Assembly (NCBI RefSeq): GCF_002080415.1
Contig: NZ_CP020474.1
Coordinates: 62,001-126,000, forward strand
DNA: 64,000 nucleotides
Origin: Roseovarius mucosus
GTDB taxonomy: Bacteria > Pseudomonadota > Alphaproteobacteria > Rhodobacterales > Rhodobacteraceae
Direction of reading: 5' to 3'
Notes under the pieces: model-generated
Database searches by the model: none
What the model was told of the DNA's origin: nothing
Seen by the model: the letters and a program-made list of their open reading frames with translations, nothing else
Translations under genes and position numbers: made by a program
Part shown: positions 53,802-61,351 of the stretch, piece after piece
Layout of the letters: each line of letters begins with the position of its first letter
Position numbering within the stretch: the first letter of the stretch is position 1

Positions 53802-54721
53802 TTATACCCAAACACCGGGTCCAGCTTGCCCTCAACCAGCGCATCGACCACCTCTACCTCTTCGGGCGTGAAGTAATCGCGATAGCCGCCGACCTTGCCG
53901 CGCCGCACCTTGAACGAGTCGGGGTTGCTCTCATCCCCCGGCTTGACGCGCTGACCGCTGCCGCGCATGCCCTCATTCGACGCCTCACGCTTTTTCATGT
54001 TTTCATAGGCAGCATAGTCTTTGGCCGCCTCGATATGCGCCGGGTCAGGATCAACGCCGGTAAAGCTGACGACCTGTCGCAGCACCTCGGCCGGATCCCT
54101 ACGTAAATCCTCGTAGCGCACCACCAACACATCCTTGCCCAAGCTGGGCAAGGACCGCGCCCAGGCATTGAACGCCGCGACAATGCGCGGGATGCCGCAA
54201 TCGGGATTGCGCACAAAGTCATAGATCGCCACCTCGCTGCCATGGGCGGGATAGGCGTTCAGGGCCTTCTTGCGCGGGCGCATGCGATAGCTCCACTGGA
54301 AATATTGCGAGACCGCCACATCGCGTGGATCGCGCACCAAGAGCACCAGCTTCTTGCCGCGATACTGATCCAGATCGTCACCATGGTTGAAATGGTCGCG
54401 GATGTAATTGTTGTGGCTAAACAGCACCTTGGGCGCGGCTGGGTTTAGAGCGTGGAAATTGTCAAATTCCAGCATATACTCGGTCTCAAGCCCGTAATGC
54501 AGCTGATAGAAACGCGACAGCATCACGCGAAACCAAGTGCGCCCACTTTTGCCCCAAGACACCAGCGCCCAATCGGCCTCTTGCAGCTTGGCATTCTCCT
54601 GACGCCCGCGCAGGCGGCGTTCCAGCGCGATTTTCTGGCCCTTGGGCAGAAAGAACAGGGCAGAGAGAATGAGGTGACGCGCGGCCACGTCCCGGATCTC
54701 GCGGTAGGATAAATTGGTCAT
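53792..54721 (-). CDS. sulfotransferase domain protein, copy 1
   Basis: 309 residues from ATG 54721; ATG 54730 is close by. PAPS-binding motifs are clear: the 5'-phosphosulfate loop SWGKSGRTWFR at about residues 55-65 and the 3'-phosphate segment RDPRDVAVSQYFQW near residue 135. The C-terminal KVGGYRDYF is shared with the second copy in this locus. It is a cytosolic enzyme of the animal-type family; in bacteria such enzymes sulfate glycolipids or other small molecules. The likely acceptor is the lipid or sugar made by the neighbouring genes. Confidence 0.87.
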   Translation of the reverse strand: MTNLSYREIRDVAARHLILSALFFLPKGQKIALERRLRGRQENAKLQEADWALVSWGKSGRTWFRVMLSRFYQLHYGLETEYMLEFDNFHALNPAAPKVLFSHNNYIRDHFNHGDDLDQYRGKKLVLLVRDPRDVAVSQYFQWSYRMRPRKKALNAYPAHGSEVAIYDFVRNPDCGIPRIVAAFNAWARSLPSLGKDVLVVRYEDLRRDPAEVLRQVVSFTGVDPDPAHIEAAKDYAAYENMKKREASNEGMRGSGQRVKPGDESNPDSFKVRRGKVGGYRDYFTPEEVEVVDALVEGKLDPVFGYNEG

Positions 54722-54858
54722 GTCGGGCATTCTGGTCAGGGATCGGGGTTTCTTGCGGTCCTCATAGAGGGTATCGCTCGGTCTTTGTATGGGTAATTTT
54801 GACCCGTGTCGCATCCGGCGTGATTCCGCGCCATCGCGCAACAACAAGGGAGAGGCCT

Positions 54859-55956
54859 GTGCAGCCCAGCACCACATCGCAAGAGCCAAAGATCTGGTGT
54901 CTCTTGGGGCGCAAAGCGGGCGATAACACGCAGGTCTTGGCCTTGGCCCATGCGCTTGGCTGGCCGATGGAGGAAAAGTTGATCCTCGCGCGTGGTTGGG
55001 AACTTGTACCGCATCTCCTGTTGCGGGTCACGCTCTTGGGGATCGATCAACATGCATCCAGCCCACTGACCGCGCCTTGGCCCGATCTGGTGATCAGCGC
55101 TGGCCGCCGCAACGAGCCGGTGGCGCGTTGGATCAAGCGGCAATCGGGGGGGCGCACAAAGCTGGTGCATCTGGGCCGCCCTTGGGCACCGGTTGAGAGC
55201 TATGATCTGATCGTCAGCACGCCGCAGTATTTCCTGACGCCCGGTCCCATGGTCCTGATCAATCCTCTGCCTTTGCACCAATTCACACGTGCTGGCGTGG
55301 ATCAAGCCGCCACGGCGGCAACCACGGCACTGGCCCATATGCCACGCCCCTATACGACCGTGCTGATTGGCGGGGACAGTGGGCCGTTTGTCTTTACCCT
55401 GGACAAGGGGCGGCTTTTGGCACGAGGGGTGAATCGCCTGATCCGCCAGACCGGTGGCACCGCATTGGTCAGCGGCAGCCCCCGTACCCCGCCCGCCGTG
55501 GCCGAGGCGATCAGCGCCGCCCTTGATGTGCCGGCCCAGTGCTATTGGTGGCACAATCGCGACAAGGCCGCGCCCAATCCCTATTCGGCCTATCTAGGCC
55601 TTGCGGATCGCTTTGTGGTGACCGGCGAGAGCATGTCGATGCTGGCTGAGGCCGCAAGCCTTGGTCGCCCGCTCTATATCTTTGATCCCGGTGATGCGTC
55701 GGGGTCTTGGTGGTCGCATGCGCATAACTTGCGTCCAAAACCGCTGAGCCACGCGCTTGCCATGCGATTTGCCCCGCGCCGGATGCGCCGCGATGTGTCG
55801 CGCATCCAGCAGGCACTGGTGGAGGCGGGGCAGGCCCGCTGGTTAGAGGACGCGCCAGAGTTGATAGCCACAGGCGAGACTTGGGCAAAGAAAATGCGCC
55901 CCGACCCATCGGTCGGAGCGCATGTTGCGGCGGAACGTATCCGCGCGCTGTTTTGA
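54859..55956 (+). CDS. ELM1/DUF1022 family protein, copy 2
   Basis: 365 residues from GTG 54859, which has AGGGAGAGG directly upstream; the frame is open to 54799. The canonical G-D-N-x-Q is present (GRKAGDNTQVLALAHALGW). The second-domain VVTGESMSMLAEAASLGRPL matches copies 1 and 3. GHLG-like SGGRTKLVHLGRPWA and VISAGRRNEPVARWIK are shared family blocks. It lies between the divergent sulfotransferase gene and the glycosyltransferase-like gene that converges on it. Confidence 0.85.
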   Translation: MQPSTTSQEPKIWCLLGRKAGDNTQVLALAHALGWPMEEKLILARGWELVPHLLLRVTLLGIDQHASSPLTAPWPDLVISAGRRNEPVARWIKRQSGGRTKLVHLGRPWAPVESYDLIVSTPQYFLTPGPMVLINPLPLHQFTRAGVDQAATAATTALAHMPRPYTTVLIGGDSGPFVFTLDKGRLLARGVNRLIRQTGGTALVSGSPRTPPAVAEAISAALDVPAQCYWWHNRDKAAPNPYSAYLGLADRFVVTGESMSMLAEAASLGRPLYIFDPGDASGSWWSHAHNLRPKPLSHALAMRFAPRRMRRDVSRIQQALVEAGQARWLEDAPELIATGETWAKKMRPDPSVGAHVAAERIRALF

Positions 55957-55968
55957 ACGCCTAAGCGC

Positions 55969-56919
55969 TTAGGCGGCCTTGGCCAGATTGCCGGTGCTCA
56001 GCGGATGCGCCGGTGCGGGCGGCAGGCTGGGCACGCGCGCGATCACGTCCAACGCATCGTGGCGCACGTGGTTGTCTTTCATTTCCTGACGCAGGAACTC
56101 TTCCGTCAGCTTGCCTTGCTCGACGCATTCCTTGACCAGACCCCAAAAGAAATTCTCTTGGTTCTTGTCGGGATGCTCTTTGTAGTTGCCCATCAGGCCG
56201 TATTCGCCAAAAATCTTGCGGCGCAGGCGCAGCACCCATGCGGCTGGCGGGAACAGGCGGAACCGCTCTGCGGGGCGCCAATCCACCGGCAGGCCGGTTT
56301 TCCATGGCTGGGTTTTGCGGCGGGTGGTGTGCAGCATTTTGGTGTCTGTGGTGAACTTGTCGAAATCGTTCCACTCGTTTTCGATGAACTCCAGCGTGGT
56401 GGGGTCCTCGTTGCGCAGACCGATCCAGCGGGAATAGTCGTGGTCGCCATCGAACATAGCGTTGAACTGTTCCTCAACCTTCCAATGCTTGAGCTTTGCG
56501 CAATCGAGCAGCATCACAGAGCTGGCATAGGCCTTGTCGATCAGGCCCTTGGTGCCCGAACGCATACGCGCCATCACGGCTTTGCCCTTCATGTCGCGGT
56601 TCAGCAGTTCCCAGATATCGGCGCAGGCGAATACGTCGGGGTCGATGACCACGGCGCGGCCCTCATAGCCCATCAACTCGGGCGGCATAAAGCGGGTGGG
56701 GGTAAAGGATTGCAGATCCTCGTTCAACCAAACCCGCTTAACGCCGTCGCGCATATATTCCTGACCTTCACGGGCAAGGAAGAAGGGGTAATCGCGGCTG
56801 TTGACGATATGCACCTCGAATTTGTCATTGTTTGTGGAGTAGCGACGCAGCGCGTGTTCCGCGACGATGGCGCCGACAATCTGCTTGTGGTTCGTCTGGA
56901 TGAATACAGCGTGTTTCAT
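55969..56919 (-). CDS. GT-A-fold glycosyltransferase-like protein
   Basis: 316 residues from ATG 56919 (MKHAVFIQTN); upstream frame not used. The AVVIDPDVFACADIWEL segment holds a D-x-D metal/nucleotide-sugar motif at residues 93-95, as in GT8-like enzymes. The first strand AVFIQTNHKQIVGA and the C-terminal LRRKIFGEYGLMGNYKEH are otherwise unassigned. The enzyme would add a sugar to a lipid or another acceptor. Some members of this group are annotated only as hypothetical proteins, so the exact family is uncertain. Confidence 0.68.
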   Translation of the reverse strand: MKHAVFIQTNHKQIVGAIVAEHALRRYSTNNDKFEVHIVNSRDYPFFLAREGQEYMRDGVKRVWLNEDLQSFTPTRFMPPELMGYEGRAVVIDPDVFACADIWELLNRDMKGKAVMARMRSGTKGLIDKAYASSVMLLDCAKLKHWKVEEQFNAMFDGDHDYSRWIGLRNEDPTTLEFIENEWNDFDKFTTDTKMLHTTRRKTQPWKTGLPVDWRPAERFRLFPPAAWVLRLRRKIFGEYGLMGNYKEHPDKNQENFFWGLVKECVEQGKLTEEFLRQEMKDNHVRHDALDVIARVPSLPPAPAHPLSTGNLAKAA

Positions 56920-57107
56920 GATGAGTGATCCGCAACCTCGGTTTTTTGTTCTGAGCGGCTCTATACAGGAGAATTTGCAGAGACGCCATGTCCAGAAACA
57001 CAATTAAAACTGTCATGTATTGATCTGGATCAGAGAATAGCCCCAATCTTACACGTTTGTAACTGAACCTGATCGCGATACGCGGGTTCTCGCCCATCGC
57101 GCCAGCG

Positions 57108-58055
57108 TTAGCGGAACACACCCCGTCGATAAAGCTGTCGCATAAAGCCCCAGATATGGATCAGCGGGCGGCGGCGCACTTTGTCGGGGATTTCGACCAC
57201 TTGGCCGGAATGGCGCGACAGTTTCCACGCAAGGTAATCAAGGCCGCCTTCAAAGGTGAACAGCCCCTTGATGAGCCGCGCCACCGACAGCGCCTTGCCC
57301 TGCACCCGGCGCAGCGCCCAGAGGATGGGTGCAAGGCGGCGTGCGCGGGGCGATACGTTGCTGCGATACCTCGGCGCGCCCTCCGCCCCTCGCTCAAGCT
57401 GCAAGACATCCGCCATACGCGGCAAGAGCGCCTGCGTCATCGCCGTGAAGAAGCTCCGCCCATGCCCCGCCAACTCTGCCGCGCGGCCCTGCTTTTCGGC
57501 ACGCAATTCCGTGGCATAGCTCAGCGCCAGCGCGCCTTGCCAGAGCGCCTCGACCGATCCCTCGGGTGGCAAGGCGGGCAGGGCGCGGCGCAAGAGCGTT
57601 TCGCCTGCCCGCAAAAATGCGGCGTGCAGGCGCGTTTCCACATCCTGTGATTGACACCAGATTGGTTTGACCGGCTGCGCAAACCGCCCCCAGAGATAGG
57701 ATTGAAACCAGCCAGGGCCGGTGCCGCGTTCAAACTGCCGCAGGCTGAGGACCGCATATTTGCAGCGCACCGTGTCAGAGCCCAGAGGCGCCTCCAAGTA
57801 ATAGACATTGGGCGGCAAGAGCCGACCGCCCAGCCGCAGCCAGAGGCGGGGTTCGGCCTTGGGCGTGCTTTCGACCAGCACATAGAAATCGACCAGCCCA
57901 TCCAGCAGATTGGCGCTGCGCAGGCACGATCCATACAGGATCACCGCCTGCAACCCATCGCCAAAGCGTGCGGTCAACGCCGTCATCAGCGCGCGCAATT
58001 CCGCAGAGCTGTCTAAGGTCGGGCCGTCCGGGGTGGGATACTGCGCGCCGGTCAT
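57108..58055 (-). CDS. nucleotidyltransferase-fold protein of unknown function
   Basis: 315 residues. The start AVILYGSCLRSANLLDGLVDFYVLV has the G-S motif (residues 42-43) of the NTase superfamily and one acid at position 56. The second acid of the D-x-[DE] pair reads tyrosine, so the active site looks degenerate or different. The rest is helical, with a basic C-terminal segment DKVRRRPLIHIWGFMRQLYRR. I do not recognise the family. It lies in the same orientation as the kinase and ELM1 copy 3, so it may belong to head-group synthesis. Confidence 0.55.
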   Translation of the reverse strand: MTGAQYPTPDGPTLDSSAELRALMTALTARFGDGLQAVILYGSCLRSANLLDGLVDFYVLVESTPKAEPRLWLRLGGRLLPPNVYYLEAPLGSDTVRCKYAVLSLRQFERGTGPGWFQSYLWGRFAQPVKPIWCQSQDVETRLHAAFLRAGETLLRRALPALPPEGSVEALWQGALALSYATELRAEKQGRAAELAGHGRSFFTAMTQALLPRMADVLQLERGAEGAPRYRSNVSPRARRLAPILWALRRVQGKALSVARLIKGLFTFEGGLDYLAWKLSRHSGQVVEIPDKVRRRPLIHIWGFMRQLYRRGVFR

Positions 58056-58129
58056 GGATCTGTGCTGCCTTGCATCGGGTGGTGCCCGCCGTTCTATACG
58101 CGCTTGATGCCCGCGCCAACTGCCCGCGC

Positions 58130-59116
58130 CTATTTCGGGCGCAGGAACCGGATCGGTCCTTCGGCCTCGATCACCAATGGCACGTCACCCCCGGACGTCG
58201 CGAACAACTCGCCATCAAGGTTCAACTCGCCGTCAAAACGCAATTCGATCCGCGCACCGCGAAAACTCTCATACCCGTTCTCGAGCGTCACATGCCGATT
58301 GGGATGCCCGCGCAACACCGAGGGAAAGGCGCGGGCAAACCGCCGCGCGCCGCCCTGAATTGCCGTCAGGCCAATGGGGGCCTGTTGCTTGGCCCAAAAG
58401 GGTCGGATGCCGAGGAAAAGCCGCCCCAGCGTGCTCGCCACAAGGATCAGCATCGGGGCGGTATCGCGCGTGACATCCGCACCCGTCCCGTTCTGCACCG
58501 TCATCGCGACATGCGTGGGCTGGTAAAACCTCGCGTCTTGGCGGATCAATCCCCAGACGGACCGGATCAAAACCATGCCAAGGCTCAGCTCGCCGCCCAG
58601 CCCGCGCGAATGCACGGTCTTATGGGCAAAGCGCGTGGCCTGCATGATCGCCCCGGTGCCCAGAAACATACCGTGCCGGATATGGCCATCCGCAGCGCCT
58701 GTTACCCGCATGATATGGCGCGCGCGAATATCCCCCGAAAGGGGCGCGCCGCAATCAAGCCAGCGAAAAAACCGCTTCAACGCCCGCCTATGCGAAGAGG
58801 CGGTGCCAATATCCCCCGCCGTCATATTGGCGGTGCCGCCGGGCAAAAGCACGATCAGCGGCAGGCTCTCCCGCGGCCAATGGCTTAGGATCATGCCCAG
58901 AGCGGCGGCAATGGTGCCGTCGCCGCCATTGATCACCACCACATCGGGCCGTGAGGCGGCCAGTTGCGGCACCAGCGCTTCGGCCTCTTGGGGCGAGCGG
59001 GTTACGTGATGGGCAACCTGCGGATAGGCCGCGAGCCGCGCCTCGATATGCGCCTGCCATTTGCGGTTATTGCCGCTGGTGGGGTTGCTGATCATGCATA
59101 TGCGGGTCGTGCTCAT
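58130..59116 (-). CDS. diacylglycerol kinase-family lipid kinase (ceramide kinase-like)
   Basis: 328 residues from ATG 59116. The catalytic domain starts TRICMISNPTSGNNRKW and has VINGGDGTIAAAL at about 62-73 and LLPGGTANMTAGD, the nucleotide-binding motifs of DAGK, sphingosine and ceramide kinases. The C-terminal beta-sandwich domain is present. In Caulobacter a DAGK-family enzyme, CpgB, phosphorylates ceramide; a similar role is suggested by position. It starts one base after the ELM1 copy 3 stop. Confidence 0.87.
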   Translation of the reverse strand: MSTTRICMISNPTSGNNRKWQAHIEARLAAYPQVAHHVTRSPQEAEALVPQLAASRPDVVVINGGDGTIAAALGMILSHWPRESLPLIVLLPGGTANMTAGDIGTASSHRRALKRFFRWLDCGAPLSGDIRARHIMRVTGAADGHIRHGMFLGTGAIMQATRFAHKTVHSRGLGGELSLGMVLIRSVWGLIRQDARFYQPTHVAMTVQNGTGADVTRDTAPMLILVASTLGRLFLGIRPFWAKQQAPIGLTAIQGGARRFARAFPSVLRGHPNRHVTLENGYESFRGARIELRFDGELNLDGELFATSGGDVPLVIEAEGPIRFLRPK

Positions 59117-59117
59117 G

Positions 59118-60269
59118 TCAGCGCCCCGACAAGAGCGGATCAATCCGCGCAAGGATACGCGCCACATCGGCATCGGTGGCCGACAGGGCAGGGCGGTCGC
59201 CCATTCTGGCATCCTGCCTCTCGCCCATCCATGTGGCCAGCCCGCGATCAATCAGGATCTGGTGAAACCGGGGGAAGTGCCGGGTTTGTTGCAGCATCCG
59301 CAAATGATAAAGCCCACGCGCCAGTGCGAGGCGCAGCCGCTCGGCCGGCCCTGCATTGCGGCGCGCCTGAAACATCCACGCCGCTGCGCGCCTGCGGGCA
59401 TCGTCAAGCTTGCCCAAGGGACCAAAGGGTAGGGGCACGATTTCCAGCGCCTTTCCAAGCCGCGCCACCTCGACCAGCATCGAAATACTGTCGCCGGTCA
59501 CAAGAAAGCGGTCCGCCAGCGCCAAAAGGCCGGTATAGGGGTTTTCACTGTCGGGTTGGGTCCAGTCAAAGCGCTGCACGCCCTGGGGTAGCCCAGCAGT
59601 TACGCGGTCCAGAAACCCTGTGGGTGTGCGGCGCGAGCCGACGATATAGGGCGTGCCGCCCTCGGATAGCACCTGTGCCATCCGTGCGCGCAGCCGCGCC
59701 TCCATCTCTGCGTTATAGATAAAGGGGCTGGTCGGCCCACCGATGAGAAACACCACCAGTGGCCGGGGTAAAGCGCCCAAGCGCTCTTGCCACGCCTTGC
59801 GCCCCGCCTCCAACCGCTCGGGGCTGATCTTCATCAAGGGCAGGTCGATCTGCATCACGTTTTCAAAGGGCGCGGGCAGGGTTTCGGCACTGGTCACGAT
59901 AAGGTCAAACTGCGCCATCTGATGCGAGAACCAGCCCGCAGGCTTGCCCACCAGCACAATCCGCGTGCGCCCGCCTGATTGCTTCTTGATCCAGAGCGCC
60001 ACATTGGCTGAGCGCCGCCCGCGCGTCAGGATCACATCTGGCCAAGGCGGCTCGATCGGATCGCTCAGGCTCTGGTCAATGTGATAAAGCGTGGGGCCGA
60101 CGCGCGGTTTGCCCACCACGAATTTCGGCAGCATTTCGAGGTGCCGCAGTTCCGACACCCAGCCGCGTTCCCGCGCCAGCGCTTCGGCGACAATCTCGAC
60201 TTGCGCATTGTCGCCGCGCTTGTCCCCCAGAACCCGCCAGATGCGGGGCATCGCGTCAGGCTGGCTCAT
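59118..60269 (-). CDS. ELM1/DUF1022 family protein, copy 3
   Basis: 383 residues, the longest of three copies. The N-terminal GDKRGDNAQVEIVAEAL has the canonical GDN-x-Q. SGGRTRIVLVGKPAGWFS and TGDSISMLVEVARLGKALEIVP correspond to the family blocks. It overlaps the upstream sulfotransferase by four bases and is one base from the lipid kinase, so the three are clearly one operon. The link between an ELM1 protein and a lipid kinase supports a lipid glycosylation or head-group role. Confidence 0.85.
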   Translation of the reverse strand: MSQPDAMPRIWRVLGDKRGDNAQVEIVAEALARERGWVSELRHLEMLPKFVVGKPRVGPTLYHIDQSLSDPIEPPWPDVILTRGRRSANVALWIKKQSGGRTRIVLVGKPAGWFSHQMAQFDLIVTSAETLPAPFENVMQIDLPLMKISPERLEAGRKAWQERLGALPRPLVVFLIGGPTSPFIYNAEMEARLRARMAQVLSEGGTPYIVGSRRTPTGFLDRVTAGLPQGVQRFDWTQPDSENPYTGLLALADRFLVTGDSISMLVEVARLGKALEIVPLPFGPLGKLDDARRRAAAWMFQARRNAGPAERLRLALARGLYHLRMLQQTRHFPRFHQILIDRGLATWMGERQDARMGDRPALSATDADVARILARIDPLLSGR

Positions 60270-61249
60270 TCCGCCGGTTTGTCCGCATTTGCCGTGGCTG
60301 CATAGCGATAAACCGGATCAAGCCGTGCCTCGACCAGCGCGTCGATCACTGCCACTTGAGCATCGTCGAAATAGTCGCGATACCCGCCCACCTTGGCGCG
60401 CCGAGTCTTGTAGCTGTCGGGATTGCTTTTATCGCCGGGGGCCACCCGCGCGCCACTCAGGCGGAAACTGCTGTCAGCCTCTTTCTTCTTCATATTCTCG
60501 AACGAGGCATAATCCACCGCCTCTTGGATGGCGGCGGCATCGGCGGGAATGTCCAGAAACTGCGCCACCTCGGTCAGAACCGAGTGGGGATTGGCGCGCA
60601 TATCCTCATACCGAATAAGGCAGAGCGCGCGCATCTTGTCCATTTCCCGCGCCCAAAGGTTCATAAAGTCGATGATCTTGGGCAGACCGCCGCCCTCATG
60701 CAGGACAAAATCATAGATCGGCGTTTCATCGTCATGGGCCGGGTATTCATTCAGCGCCTTTTTCTCCGATGGCATCCGAAAGCGCCATTGAAAGAATTGC
60801 GACACTGCCACATCGCGCGGGTCGCGCATCATCAACAGAACCTTCTTGTCGTAGAAATCCGCCTTGTTGTCGGTGTTTCCGGTGAAATCACCGATGTAAT
60901 TGTCATGGGTAAAGAACAGACGCGGCGCGCGCCGGTCCATGTTGTGAAAATTGTCGAACCCGATCAGAATATCCTCGGGCAGGTCATAGACCTGTTGATA
61001 GAGCCGCGAAATCATCACCCGCAGCCATGTGCGCCCACTTTTGCCAAAGGATACAACCACCGCATCGGCGCGTTGCAGGCTGGCGAATTGCTCGCGCCCG
61101 CGCATGTGGCGTTCGGCGCGGATACGCTCGTCTTGATCTGCGCCTGTCATGTCCATCTTGAGCTTGAGCAGGCGGCGGCTGGCCTTGCGCCAGCCAACCT
61201 TGCTGGCCTCGGGAAAGGAGGCGCGGAGAAGGCGGAGGGTGTCACGCAT
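60266..61249 (-). CDS. sulfotransferase domain protein, copy 2
   Basis: 327 residues. The PAPS 5'-loop SFGKSGRTWLR lies at residues 67-77 and RDPRDVAVSQFFQWRF follows. It is clearly related to copy 1 (shared MKKKEA, PGDKSNPDSYKTRRAKVGGYRDYF), but the N-terminus differs and the divergence is old. Two sulfotransferases in one locus could act at different positions or on different acceptors. No PAPS synthesis genes are in the window. Confidence 0.88.
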   Translation of the reverse strand: MRDTLRLLRASFPEASKVGWRKASRRLLKLKMDMTGADQDERIRAERHMRGREQFASLQRADAVVVSFGKSGRTWLRVMISRLYQQVYDLPEDILIGFDNFHNMDRRAPRLFFTHDNYIGDFTGNTDNKADFYDKKVLLMMRDPRDVAVSQFFQWRFRMPSEKKALNEYPAHDDETPIYDFVLHEGGGLPKIIDFMNLWAREMDKMRALCLIRYEDMRANPHSVLTEVAQFLDIPADAAAIQEAVDYASFENMKKKEADSSFRLSGARVAPGDKSNPDSYKTRRAKVGGYRDYFDDAQVAVIDALVEARLDPVYRYAATANADKPAE

Positions 61250-61351
61250 GGTCTTGGGCCTTTTCTGCCGGTGTCGCGGGGGGATGTGCCACCATGACCG
61301 GTTTTGGGGGTCGCATACCCATTCTACGTCCGATTTGCCATATCAAAAGCA

